From contig JAKSZU010000008.1 in the NCBI GenBank assembly GCA_026018925.1, positions 7,554,415 through 7,618,414 of the forward strand: a DNA stretch of 64,000 nucleotides, written 5' to 3'. Source of the DNA: Tupaia tana (Eukaryota; Chordata; Mammalia; Scandentia; Tupaiidae). Shown piece by piece: positions 10,981 through 20,977 of this stretch. Both the position numbers and the translations under genes were made by a program. Position 1 is the stretch's first letter. Every line of letters starts with the position of its first letter. The notes below the pieces were generated by a model, which was not told the origin of the DNA, searched no databases, and saw only the letters and a program-made list of their open reading frames with translations.

Positions 10981-11210
10981 AGAAAACTCAAAAAGAAATT
11001 AAGGGTGAAGACATACAATGTGTTAGTATACAAATACAAAGTTGAATTCAAAAAGCAAGAGGGAAATTTGCTAAAGAGTAAGGCGTCTATCCACCAGAAA
11101 GATGTCAGCATTCTTTACTTACTTGTACATAGCATACCCTTGATGTATGTGCAGAAAAATAATTGTCTAAATGTAGGGGAATAAAAGACACATTCACAAC
11201 ACATGGAACT

Positions 11211-11380
11211 TTTTTTTAATTACTTTATTTTATTTATTTATTTATTTTTAATTTGACCATGGAGGGACAGAGAGAGCGAAAGAGGGTAAGAAAGCAAGCC
11301 ACCAGGTCCAGGACTTGAACTGTAATTACCTATGTGGGAGTCCAGAGTCCTTAATCATCATGCCACCTACTGGTCACCAA
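11211..11380 (-). repeat. short tRNA-like SINE (subtype C) with TSD
   Basis: A short form in which the tRNA-like head joins directly to 'agcaagccaccaggtcc' and a CT/GA tract, without the roughly 90-bp middle of the main SINE. TSD AACACATGGAACT / AACACATGGTACT (11,198-11,210 and 11,379-11,391). Confidence 0.8.
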
Positions 11381-11712
11381 CACATGGTACTTATTATGTA
11401 TTTCTTCCAGGCTTGTTTTGACATATTTCTTTCTATGTTGGTTGATAACAGGCCATTAAATTATGAAAGATTTGAACATGACTTGCAAATCTGACCTAAA
11501 GGGTGTAGATATGTATGTAACCTCACTCAATAACTACGGAAAAAAACTTACTGGAGGTACTCACAGATCATTTACCATTTAGCATGTTCTCTGTCCACAA
11601 TGGAATTAAGCTAGAAATTAGTCATAAAATAATAACTAGAATATAATTGGACTAAAAATTAGGTAAAACGTGTATAAGAAGCCAATGACTCAGTTAAAAA
11701 AAATCACAGTGG

Positions 11713-11980
11713 GGGACCAACAGTTGGTGTAATGGCTATGTTACTGGAAACCCATGTAGACAACAGCAGTTCACATCCCAGGTCTGGTGAGTTAAACTCA
11801 CACCAGGCATGTGTGCGTGTCTGCCCAAGATCCTGATAGGAGAATGGAGGAGAAAAAAATTGCAGTGTGGCCATCGCCCCTTGGGGAGGATTTCTCGCTT
11901 ATTGTCTCGCTGTCTCTCTCTCTGTCTTTCTGGCAAGCACACGTGCCCTATAGCAAAACACTCTCCAAAAAAAGAAAAAA
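11713..11980 (+). repeat. tRNA-like SINE, intermediate age
   Basis: Head GGGACCAACAGTTGGTGTAA, body with GGAGGAGAAAAAAATTGC, and tail TATAGCAAAACACTCTCC plus A-rich run. Lies inside the old L1. Confidence 0.88.
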
Positions 11981-12167
11981 AATTAGAAATCCCAGCGGAA
12001 ATCAGGGCTGTTTTGAATGGAGTAGTGATGACAATTCTACATATTAATAAGTAGGATGCAATAAGATCAGGGCTTAAAGGAAAATGTGTAGACTCAAAAT
12101 AAATATATTAAAAATTAAGAAATGATGAAAATGATTCCTGTAAGTATCCATCTCAAGAAGTTATAGA

Positions 12168-12429
12168 AGGACCAACAGTTAGCATAATGGCTATGTCGCT
12201 AGATGCCCATGTAGATGACCACAATTCAAGTCCCAGACCTGGTGGCTTAAATTAATGCTGGATGCATGTGTGTGTGTGTGTGTGTGTGCCCAAGATTCTG
12301 AGAAGAGAATGGAGGAGAAGGGATTGTGGCGTGGCCATCCCCTCTGGGAGGTGATTTCTCGCTTTCTGTCTCTCTCTGTCTTTCTGGCAAGTGCACATGT
12401 CCTATAGCAAAAACTTTTCAGAAAAAAAG
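12168..12429 (+). repeat. tRNA-like SINE with TSD
   Basis: Head GGACCAACAGTTAGCATAAT; the GT stretch is expanded at about 12,268. TSD AGAAGTTATAGAA / AGAAGTTATAGAG at 12,155-12,167 and 12,430-12,442. Confidence 0.9.
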
Positions 12430-12547
12430 AGAAGTTATAGAGATAAAATTAACCTCAAAGAAAGTAGGTGGGAGGAAATAATAAAGGGAAAAGAAGAAAT
12501 CAGAAAACAGTTGTAAAATACGGCGACCCCATAATTCCAAAGGTTGG

Positions 12548-12566
12548 CTCTTGACAAAGATTTCTT
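12548..12566. repeat. TSD of the young L1, 3' side copy
   Basis: CTCTTGACAAAGATTTCTT (19 bp), repeated exactly at 19,088-19,106. It marks the insertion by target-primed reverse transcription. Confidence 0.93.
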
Positions 12567-12797
12567 TTTTTTTTATTTTTTTAATTTTTTTTTAATTTTT
12601 TATTATCATCATATTCTTCTTTATATTACATTGAATTACATATAACTTTACAGTGTATTACATTGCTTTTTCAAAAGGGAATGCCATGCATGTCAGTCAG
12701 TACAGAGACATTAATCTCCCCACTTCAACATTCAATATCTTTTCTATGTTTTCCCCAATCATTATTATTATTATTCTAATTATTTTTTAAAACAGTC

Positions 12798-13071
12798 GGG
12801 ACCAGCAGTTAGCGTAATGGCTATGTCGCTGGACTCCCACGTAGTCGACCGCGGTTCGAGTCCCGGACCCGGCGGCTTAAACTCACGCCGGGCGCGTGTG
12901 CGTGCGTGCCCAAGATCCCGAGAGGAGAATGGAGGAGAAGGGATTGCGGCGTGGCCATCCCTCCTGGGGGGTGATTTCCTGCTTTCTATCTCTCTGTCTC
13001 TCTCTGTCTGTCTGGCGAGCACACGCGCCCTATAGCAAAAACCTCTCCAAAAAAAAAAAAGAAAAAAAAAA
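12798..13071 (+). repeat. tRNA-like SINE, youngest subtype, with TSD
   Basis: Near-consensus copy inserted in the L1 3' UTR in the opposite orientation. Head GGGACCAGCAGTTAGCGTAA, CpG-rich middle (ACGCCGGGCGCGTGTGCG), C/G palindrome region, CT tract, tail CCTATAGCAAAAACCTCTCC plus poly(A). TSD AAAACAGTC at about 12,788-12,796 and 13,073-13,081. The many retained CpGs suggest recent insertion. Confidence 0.95.
12810..12863 (+). promoter_or_regulatory. RNA polymerase III A and B boxes in the SINE head
   Basis: The A box TAGCGTAATGG (12,810-12,820) and B box GGTTCGAGTCC (12,853-12,863) fit the TRGYNNARNNG and GGTTCRANYCC consensuses, at tRNA-like spacing. The same boxes recur in the other young copies. 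They are the internal promoter type used by tRNA-derived SINEs. Confidence 0.85.
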
Positions 13072-13292
13072 AAAAACAGTCAATTGCTATTTCTCATTTT
13101 GCTTGTACAAATACTTTGTCCATCATGAAATACTTCTCAGACAAATCCAGTTGAGAATACTATACATGTCAACATCAACAGTGACTAAGCCATATCTGTT
13201 TCTCACTAACAGCCTGCCTCTATATTGTTCACTTGTTATCTTTCTCTATCCTCTTCTCTTCACTTCCCCCATTCCACACTGTCCTATTCTCA

Positions 13293-16200
13293 TTAAGTAC
13301 CTTCACTGCTTTCATGTCCTCCAATTTTTTGCTCTCTATTATAGAGTGCTGATAGTTGGTATATATTGAGTGGATACATACAATATCTTTCTTTCATAGC
13401 CTGGCTTACTTCACTCAGCAATATATCCTCTGTATCTGACCACTTTCTATCAAATTCCAGGGTCTTGTTATTTTTTATGGCTGAGTAGTATTCCATAGAG
13501 TATATATACCACACTTTTCCAATCCATTCATCAGTTTGTGGACATTTAGGTTGGTTCCATGTCTTGGCAATTGTGAATAATGCTGCAATAAACATTGATG
13601 TGCAAGCACTTTTCTGACTGAGCGTTCTCCTGTCTTTTGGGTAAATACCCAGTAGTGGGATTGCTGGATCAAATGGTAGTTCTATTTGTAGATCTTTGAG
13701 GAAACTCCATATTGTTCTCCACAGTGGTTGAACTAGTTTACATTCCCACCAACAGTGTAGGAGGGTTCCCTTTTCACCACATCCCCGCCAACACTTATCA
13801 CTTTTTATATTCTTAATCTTTGCCATTCTGACAGGGGTTAGGTGGTATCTCATTGTAGTTTTTATCTGCATCTCCCTTATGATGAGGGATGTTGAGCATT
13901 TCCTCATATGGTTTTTGGCTGTTCGTATGTCTTCCTTAGAGAGACTTTTGTTCAGCTCATTTTCCCATCTTTTAATTGGGTTCATCATTTTTTTTCGCAT
14001 AAGGCACTTGAGTTCCCTATGTATTCTGGTTATCAGTCCCTTGTCTGAGGCATATTTAACAAAAATATTTTCCCATTCTGAGGGTTGTCGGTTCACACTA
14101 GTTACTGTGTCCTTTGCTGTGCAGAAACTTCTTAGTCTAATATAGTCCCATTAGTCTAGTTTAGGGATTATTGCCTGTGCTTTGGGGGTCTTATTTAAAA
14201 AGTCTTTGCCTACTCCAATGTCCCCCAGAGTTTCCCCAGCATTTTCCACCAGTAGTTTTATTGTTTGAGGTCTTAGGTTCAGATCTTTGACCCATTTTGA
14301 GTTGACTGTTGTTAATGGTGAAAGATGGGGGTTCAGTTTCATCTTTCTGCAGGTGGATACCCAGTTTTTCCAGCACCATTTACTAAAGAGGTTTTCCTTT
14401 TCCCAATGGATTGACTGATATCCTTTGTCAAAGATCAGTTGGCTGTAAGCTTTGGGGGTTATTTCTGGGGTCTCTATTCTCTTCCATTGGTCCACTTGTC
14501 TGTTTTTATGCCAATACCATGCTGTTTTGATGACCACAGCTTTATAGTATATCTTGGGATCAGGGAGTGATATGCCTCCTACTCCATTCTTCTTACGCAG
14601 GATTGCTTTTGCAATACGAGGTCTTTTATGGTTCCAGACAAATTCTATGATTGCCTTTTCTAGATCTCTGAAGAATATCTCTGGTATTTTGATTGGAATT
14701 GCATTAAACATGTAGATTAATTTGGGTAGAATTGCCATTTTGATTATGTTAATTCTTCCAATCCAGGAGCACGGGATGTCCTTCCACATTTTTATGTCAC
14801 TTTCAATGTCTCTTTTAAGATTTTCATAGTTTTCTTTATAAAGGTCTTTGACTTTCTTAGTTAGGTTTATCCCTAGGTATCTTATACACCTTGTGGCTAC
14901 AGTGAAAGGGATTCCTTTCTTCAGCTCTGCTTCGTTCAACTTGTTGTTCATAAATAGAAATGCTATAGATTTTTGGATATTGATTTTATATTCTGCCACC
15001 TTACTGTATTCACTTATTACTTCAAGCAGTTTTTTCACGGATACCTTTGGGTCTTCTAAGTATACCATCATGTCATCTGCAAATAAAAATATTTTCAATT
15101 CTTCTTTGCCTATTCGAATGCCTTTAATATTATTCTCTTCTCTGATTGCAATAGCTAAGACTTCCAGTACTATATTAAAGAGCAGTGGAGAAAGTGGGCA
15201 GCCTTGCCTAGTACCTGTTTTCAGAGGAAAAGCTTTCAGCTTTTCCCCATTCAGTATAATGTTAGCTGTAGGTTTTTCATAGATTGCTTTTATTGTGTTC
15301 AGAAATGACCCTTCTATACCAATCTTACTGAGAGTCTTAATCATAAAAGGATGTTGTGTTTTATCAAATGCTTTCTCCGCATCAATTGAGATGATCATAT
15401 GGTTTTTATCTTTCTTTCTGTTAATGTGGTGTATTACATTTATGGTCTTGCATATATTAAACCACCCTTGCATCCCTGGTATAAAGCCTACCTGATCGTG
15501 ATGAATGATCTTTGTTATATGTTGTTGGATACGATTTGCGAGTATCTTGTTAAGAATTTTCGCTTCTATATTCATCAATGATATTGGTCTGTAGTTTTCC
15601 TTTTTTGTCATATCTTTATCTGTTTTTGGGATGAGGATGATGGAGGCTTCATAAAATGAATTTGGAAGGTTTCCTTCCTTTTGAATCTTTAGAAATAATT
15701 TTAGTAGGATAGGGGTTAACTCTTCCTTAAAAGTTTTGTAGAATTCACAAGTGAAGCCATCTGGGCCTGGGCTTTTCTTTGTTGGGAGGTTATTTATTAC
15801 TGATTCAATCTCCTGGCTTGTTATGGGTCTATTCAGGTTCTCTATGTCTTCCTGATCCAATCTTGGTAGATTATATGCATCCAGGAATTTGTCCATCTCC
15901 TCCAGGTTATCTTGTTTGTTGGCGTAAAGTCGCTCATAGTATCCTCTAATGATATTTTGTATTTCTGCTATGTCTGTGGTAATATTGCCTGTTTCATCAC
16001 ATATTTGATTAATCTGGTTTCTTTCTTTCTTCTTCTTAATCAGTCTAGCCAATGGTGTGTCGATCTTGTTAATCTTTTCAAAGAACCAGCTTTTGCTTTC
16101 ATTTATTTTCTGTATGGTTCGTTTATTTTCTATTTCATTTATTTCTGCTCGAACCTTTATTATTTCTTTTTGCCTGGCATTTTGGGGGTTTGTTTGTTGT

Positions 16201-17192
16201 TGTTTTTCCAATTCTCTGAGGCATGATGATAAGTTATCTACTTGCCATCTTTCTATCCTTTTCTTATGCGCACTAATTGCTATGAATTTTCCTCTTATGA
16301 CTGCTTTTGCTGTGTCCCATAGATTCTGAACACTTGTGTACTCATTATCATTAGTTTCCATAAATTTTCTTATTTCAGCCTTAATTTCTTCAGTAGTGAA
16401 GAAGTCATTCAGAAGTAGGTTGTTCAGTTTCCATGTGTTCGTGTATTTTCGGGGTTGTGTCTTGAAATTAATCTTGAGTTTAATTCCATCATGGTCAGAG
16501 AATATGCTGGGTACAGTTTCTATGCCTTTGAATCTATAAAGGTTTGATTTGTGTCCTAATATATGATCTATCTTTGAAAAGGTTCCATGTCGGGGTGAGA
16601 AAAATGTATATGTTGTGGATGTAGGGTGGAAAGTTCTATAGATATCTGTCAAGCCCATTCCATTTATAGTATCATTTAAGTCCTGTATCTCTCTATTTAT
16701 TTTCTGTCTAGAAGATCTGTCTATAGGAGATAATGGGGTGTTGAGATCTCCAACAATTATAGTATTTCTCCCTATCTCTCCTTTTAGCTCCAGCAGTCTT
16801 TCCTTCACATATTTAGGTGCACCTGAGTTGGGTGCGTAGATATTTATAAGGGTTATGTCTTCTTGCTGGATTACCCCATTTACTATTATATAATGCCCTT
16901 CTTTGTCTCTTCTTACAGTCTTTGTCTTGAAATCTATTTTGTCTGAGATCAATATCGCTACTCCAGCCTTTTTTTGATTTCCATTTGCATGGAGTATCTT
17001 TTTCCAGCCCTTGACTTTTAGTCTATGTATGTCTTTATTCATAAGGTGAGTTTCTTGTAGGCAACAGATAGAGGGTTTCTGTTTTCTTATCCATTCAGCC
17101 AGTCTATGTCTCTTAACTGGAGAATTTAATCCATTGACATTCAATGTAATTATCGATATTTCCATACCTGATCCTGTCATTAAGTGCGCCAT
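13293..17192 (-). pseudogene. L1 ORF2 (endonuclease-reverse transcriptase), one nonsense codon
   Basis: 1,299 codons plus stop in a single frame, interrupted only by TAA at 14,151-14,153 (codon 1,014). The frame continues unchanged on the other side, which proves a point nonsense rather than a frameshift. Endonuclease: N-x-N-G-L-N near 18-23, QETH 46-49, GDLNTP 148-153, SDHD 232-235. Reverse transcriptase: SPGPDGF about 474-480, QVGFIPG about 567-573, [12 protein letters not shown] about 662-673, FADD 704-707. C-terminal Cys-rich segment: Cys 1134, 1138, 1147 and 1151. Translation probably starts at the first or second in-frame Met (MAHL or MTGS). The product nicks target DNA and reverse-transcribes L1 RNA in cis, and SINE RNA in trans. 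Confidence 0.93.
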
Positions 17193-17235
17193 TTTCTTGG
17201 TTGGTTTTTGTTCTCATATAACTGTCTCTGATTTT

Positions 17236-18201
17236 TTAGTTTTCCTGGTATAATACTCCCTTCAGAACCTCTTGAAGAGCTGGTCTGGAGTTGGTAAATT
17301 CCTTCAAATTTTGTTTATTCGAGAATGTTTTTATCTTTTTTTCCCATATAAAAGATAATTTTGCTGGATATAGTATTCTTGGTTGAAATTGTTTTTCACT
17401 CAACACTTTTACTATGCTTCCCCATTCTTTCCTTTCCTGCATTGTTTTGGCCGAGAGATCCGATGTTAGCCTGATGGGGTGACCTTTGTAAGTAACCTGG
17501 TGTTTCCCTCTTGCCAACTTTAGTATCTTGTCTTTGTCTGTTGTTTTTGCCAGTCTGGCTATAATGTGCCCTGGAGATCTTCTTGGGTTGATTCTACCCG
17601 GGGTCCTATGTATTTCCTGGGTCTGGATACTTGAATGCCTTTCTAGATTTGGAAAGTTTTCTTCCAGGATCTCGTGGAATAAATTATCTAGGCCCTTATT
17701 ATTTTCTTCCTCTTCTGGAATACCAATTATCCGGATGTTGGGGTGCTTGATAGTATCCAGTATTCCTCGTATATTATCCTCATTTTTCATGGTTGTTTTC
17801 TCAATCTTCTTGATACTTTTTTCTAGGTCAGATGTTTTGTCTTCTACATTGGAGATTCGATCTTCTGCCTGGTCTAACCTACTTTTAATACTTTCAAGGG
17901 AGGTTTTGATTTCCTGTATCACATTCTTCAATCCTAAAAGTTCCATCTGGTTCTTGTTTAAGGTATCCATTTCTTCTTTCAAGTCATTGAAGGACTTCCT
18001 CATCTCCTGGAGCTCCTTGTCTCTTTTCTCTTCCATCTCAGTTAGTTTGTTCACTACAAATATTCTGAATTCCTTATCAGACATGTCCACGACGTCCATT
18101 GTATTGACTGTGGGTGATGTAGGCTTGATGATTTCCCTTGGGGGAGAGGCCTTTTCTTGGTTGCTCATATTTCTTGAGCCTCTGCGATTGTTCCTAGTCA
18201 T
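17236..18201 (-). CDS. L1 ORF1 RNA-binding protein
   Basis: An uninterrupted frame of 321 residues, close to the roughly 340 typical of mammalian ORF1p. Residues 1-40 form a polar N-terminus. Residues about 45-145 are a heptad-rich coiled coil (repeated L-x-x-L/E-K patterns such as SLESIKSRLDQAEDRISNVE). The RRM begins near 155 with HPNIRIIGIPEEEE, and the C-terminal domain, about 245-321, ends in ALQEVLKGVLYQEN. ORF1p trimerises through the coil, coats L1 RNA and acts as a nucleic-acid chaperone in the cytoplasmic RNP. It lies 43 nt upstream of ORF2 in the same bicistronic unit. No stop or frameshift, so this copy may still encode a product if transcribed. Confidence 0.93.
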   Translation of the reverse strand: MTRNNRRGSRNMSNQEKASPPREIIKPTSPTVNTMDVVDMSDKEFRIFVVNKLTEMEEKRDKELQEMRKSFNDLKEEMDTLNKNQMELLGLKNVIQEIKTSLESIKSRLDQAEDRISNVEDKTSDLEKSIKKIEKTTMKNEDNIRGILDTIKHPNIRIIGIPEEEENNKGLDNLFHEILEENFPNLERHSSIQTQEIHRTPGRINPRRSPGHIIARLAKTTDKDKILKLARGKHQVTYKGHPIRLTSDLSAKTMQERKEWGSIVKVLSEKQFQPRILYPAKLSFIWEKKIKTFSNKQNLKEFTNSRPALQEVLKGVLYQEN

Positions 18202-18521
18202 CAGGTAATCTATATGTTTCTTCCTAACTGATTGTTAAAAGTTGTACAGGCTTAGAAAATTGATGATTTCCCTTATGGTTGGCCTGCCTGTTGCTCACAA
18301 TTACCATTAACTGTTGCCACTACCCTGGATGGCCCAAAGTCCTCACTGTCTCTAAGGAGAGGTGAGCCTTCAATTGACTGAATAAGCAACACCCCAGAAC
18401 AAAGAAAAACAGAATGAAGAAAGGAAATTGCACGCCGCGCGCTTTTCAAATCACCAGAATTCAAAGAGTCCTAAGGCTAGTGGGAAAGGGTCAAAAGATG
18501 AGTGACAGGACCAGGATGGTT

Positions 18522-18789
18522 GGGCCTGCAGCCTGAGTCCGCCTGGAGCCCGGAACTGCTGGCTGGCTCGATCCGGGTTGCAGGTGGGGTGGGGTGGGAG
18601 TTCGCCTTAAAGTCCCAGACAACCAACCTGGGGTCCAAGGAGGAGAAACGGTGAGGATGCGTGGAGATTCAGAAGGGTCGGGCCTGCAGCCTGAGTCCAC
18701 CTGGAGCCCGGAACTGCTGGCCGGCTCGATCCGGGTTGCGGGTGGGATGGGGTGGGAGTTCGCCTTAAAGTCCCAGACAACCAACAAAT
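18522..18789 (-). promoter_or_regulatory. two tandem 5'-UTR monomers of the young L1
   Basis: Two direct repeats starting at 18,522 and 18,680 (period 158), both containing GGGCCTGCAGCCTGAGTCC, GAGCCCGGAACTGCTGG, CTCGATCCGGGTTGC and GGGAGTTCGCCTTAAAGTCC. They lie in the GC-rich L1 5' UTR. Tandem monomers at this position act as the L1 promoter in mouse; the same role is inferred here. Confidence 0.85.
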
Positions 18790-18938
18790 GTGGCCGGTCC
18801 TCACTGAGATAGTCCCTGCTCTCAGCTGAGGAGAGTGAGAGGTTAGGGCAGGCTCTCTGGAGGAGGTGGCCTGGTGCTCAATATTTCAGGATGAGTAAGG
18901 CGGTCCCCACCTGGCTGTGCATCCAATATCCTGAAGAC

Positions 18939-18990
18939 CTCCACGCAGACCACGCCCACAGACTCACTTCCACGCAGACCACGCCCCACG
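18939..18990. repeat. short tandem motif in L1 5' UTR
   Basis: CTTCCACGCAGACCACGCCC-like units appear twice (CCACGCAGACCACGCCC at about 18,941 and 18,971). GC-rich and possibly promoter-proximal; function unknown. Confidence 0.6.
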
Positions 18991-19106
18991 CTCACTGACT
19001 GACGGGCACAGCGCCCTACAGCGGGCGCAAGGGGATCTGGGAGCCAGCAGGGCGGGGCTGGGCACTGAACCAGGTGAGCAGCGAGTTCTCTTGACAAAGA
19101 TTTCTT

Positions 19107-19340
19107 GACCTGGCATTATCTCAATCGAGACTTACCAAGAAAAAGAGGGCAGGCACAAGTAACCATGATAAGGATAAATAGTAAACCAGGAGAGACCACG
19201 TGAATATCATAAAGATTTTAGGAGGATAAGAGAGAACTTGATACAAATAAATTTGAAAACAAAGATAAAATTAATAAATGAATTAAAAAATAGCCTTGGG
19301 GAATCTCCATATTGTTCTCCACAGTGGCAGCACTAATTGG
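19107..19340 (+). mobile_element. old L1 fragment, right part
   Basis: Continuation of the old ORF2 fragment interrupted by the young L1 (CGAGACTTACCAAGAAAAAG, GCAGGCACAAGTAACCATGA). Past about 19,297 a small piece reading 'tccatattgttctccacagtgg' comes from a later part of ORF2 and may be a separate fragment. Confidence 0.65.
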
Positions 19341-19572
19341 GGAGAGGGAGAATTCAAGGGGAAAAAAGAAAGAATTAGAAACATGTAGCAAACACAAAGT
19401 GGAAAATGATCTGGTGGAGATAATATGTATGGTAATATCTCGAACTGAGCCAAAATAATATCTCGAATTGAGCCAAAATGCAGTGTCCTCTGGATGGGAA
19501 AATTCATCTGCTGTGCGGTAATGACATATAGTGAGTGCATGTGAAATAAATGAAAGAGAAGAACCCTTGAGG

Positions 19573-19815
19573 GTGCTGGACAGTGCTGTGGCAATAAAGC
19601 ATTGTGCTCTGTGAGGCTGACCCACACGGGATGGTCCCACGAGAAACCCTCCCCCAGAAGGCTCTGGTTCCACCTCGGGAGACCTCCCTGAGCATGCTAA
19701 GCACGTGTGTGCCCATGATGCAGGACTGGCTCAATTTGCAGCATCAAGATCCCATTGGGGGTGCTCTCTCTGGCACTATTGCTTGTAGAAGGAAAATAAG
19801 AAATAAGGTTAAAAT
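19573..19815 (+). repeat. older tRNA-like SINE (subtype D)
   Basis: Resembles, in opposite orientation, the elements at 21,680, 29,360 and 37,748: GCTGTGGCAATAAAGCATTG, GGAGACCTCCCTGAGCATG, CATGATGCAGG, A-rich end. Old and diverged. Confidence 0.55.
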
Positions 19816-19828
19816 AAAGAAGAGTGGG

Positions 19829-20058
19829 CTGACTCTGGCCTGGTGGTGAAGGCAGGCAGATCCCATATGGCTGTGGTGTGACTCCTGGACTCAGAAGCTT
19901 GAGAATCAAGCCAGATGTGGGTGCACACTTGCTCAAAATCCCAAAGAAGGGCAAGGTAGAGGAGAAAGGATTGTGCCATTTCCCATGTGGGGTGCTTTTC
20001 CCTCCCACCCTCTCTGATTCTCTCTGGCAAGTGCACATGAACTTTCCCAAATAAATAT
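19829..20058 (+). repeat. old tRNA-like SINE
   Basis: GCCTGGTGGTGAAGGCAGGC head, GGTAGAGGAGAAAGGATTGT centre, and TCTCTGGCAAGTGCACATGA tail ending in AAATAAATATG. Confidence 0.7.
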
Positions 20059-20189
20059 GTATATATAAAAGTAAAAAGAATATATTTTTATTTAAAAAGC
20101 CATACACTTTACAAAAAGGTCAATTTTATGAGATTAAAGATGTAAATGTGAAAGCCCAAACAATAAACCTGGAGATAGAAAAATGATTT

Positions 20190-20447
20190 ATTACTATTTT
20201 TTCGTTTCCTATAGAGCATGTGCAGTCACCAGAGAGAAACAGAGAGAGGGAATTGGGAGGAAAGTGAGAAGTCACCTTGGGGGAATGGCCTCACTGCAAT
20301 CTTTTCTCCTGCATTTTTCTCTCAGGATTTTGGACAGGGAAGCATCGTGACCAGCGTAATTTTTAAGCCAAGGGGTCTAGGATTCAAAGCTCACAGTAGG
20401 CCATGTGGGATTCAGCTGCTTTAATCTTAACACCAGCTGCTGACCCT
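20190..20447 (-). repeat. old tRNA-like SINE
   Basis: Antisense copy: CCTATAGAGCATGTGCAGTC, GAGAGAAACAGAGAGAGG, CTTGGGGGAATGGCCTCACT, reversed head ending ACACCAGCTGCTGACCC. Confidence 0.78.
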
Positions 20448-20448
20448 A

Positions 20449-20713
20449 TTTTTTTTTTTTTTGAGAGTTTTTGCTACATGGCACATGTGCACACCAGGAA
20501 AACAGAGAGAGATAGAAAAACAGAAAGCGAGAAATCACTCCCCAGGGGCGATGGCCATGCCACAATCCCTTCTCCTCCATTCCCCTTTTGGGATCTTGGG
20601 CATGCACTCACATGTGCTCATTGTGAGTTTAAGCCACTGGATCTGGGACTTGAACCACGGTCAATTACATGGGAGGCCAGTGACATAGCCATAATGCCAA
20701 TTGCTGGTCTCCC
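20449..20713 (-). repeat. tRNA-like SINE
   Basis: Antisense full-length copy beginning with poly(T) (T13) and GAGAGTTTTTGCTACATGGC, with ATCACTCCCCAGGGGCGATG in the centre and a head ending GCCAATTGCTGGTCTCC. Abuts the preceding SINE. Confidence 0.88.
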
Positions 20714-20719
20714 TACTTA

Positions 20720-20925
20720 TTTATTTTTTTAATTAAATTTATTTATTTACATTCATTCACTGTACATCATTACAGCATACAAAGTGAGATTTTCCGTCTA
20801 GAGTACATTGTATATTGTCTCAATCAAGCACATCAACATACATGTTACCATCAGCAAATAATTTTCCATTTCTTGTTTCCTGTATATATATATATTTCCC
20901 ATCCTTGATTCCCTATCTCTTTTTT
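20720..20925 (-). mobile_element. L1-type 3' UTR fragment of the half-L1 kind
   Basis: Reverse complement reads GATAGGGAATCAAGGATGGG ... CATGTATGTTGATGTGCTTG ... GTATGCTGTAATGATGTACA, closely paralleling the 3' UTR of the ORF1-only element at 43,490-43,680. 5'-truncated copy. Confidence 0.7.
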
Positions 20926-20944
20926 TAATTTTTATTTTTTCACA

Positions 20945-20977
<33 letters not shown>

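Larger units (their letters stand above)
11571..12547 (+). mobile_element. old L1 ORF2 fragment, left part (split by younger L1)
   Basis: Plus-strand relics of ORF2, such as 'gtccacaatggaattaagctagaaatta', 'aggaaataataaaggg' and 'ttggctcttgacaaagat'. The sequence resumes after the younger L1 at 19,107 with 'cgagacttaccaagaaaaagagg'. This matches the ORF2 region encoding the conserved [11 protein letters not shown]...ARLxKKKKE segment. Two SINEs interrupt it. Heavily mutated and non-coding. Confidence 0.75.
12567..19087 (-). mobile_element. full-length LINE-1, nearly intact
   Basis: Complete minus-strand L1. In element order: 5' UTR about 18,202-19,087 with two 158-bp monomers, ORF1 18,201-17,236, a 43-nt spacer, ORF2 17,192-13,293 with one in-frame stop, a 3' UTR interrupted by a young SINE, and an A-rich tail seen as T-rich at 12,567-12,600. 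Exact 19-bp TSDs flank it and both 5' and 3' ends are present, so the copy was full-length on insertion. It landed in an older L1. Inactive as it stands because of the ORF2 nonsense codon, but otherwise the best-preserved L1 in the window. Confidence 0.95.

Noticed and set aside
12798..12872. tRNA genes at SINE heads with good A and B boxes
   Set aside because: They do not fold into a complete cloverleaf with paired acceptor ends and are always followed by the SINE body, so they are SINE promoters, not tRNA genes.
12780..13022. Recurrent open frames with peptides like ARQTERDRETESEKSPPRGD and similar all over the window
   Set aside because: They are antisense translations of the tRNA-like SINE, present wherever the SINE is and in both strands' frames. 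Not a protein family.
17528..18208. 226-codon plus-strand open frame
   Set aside because: Antisense of L1 ORF1; the minus strand carries the recognisable coiled-coil/RRM protein.
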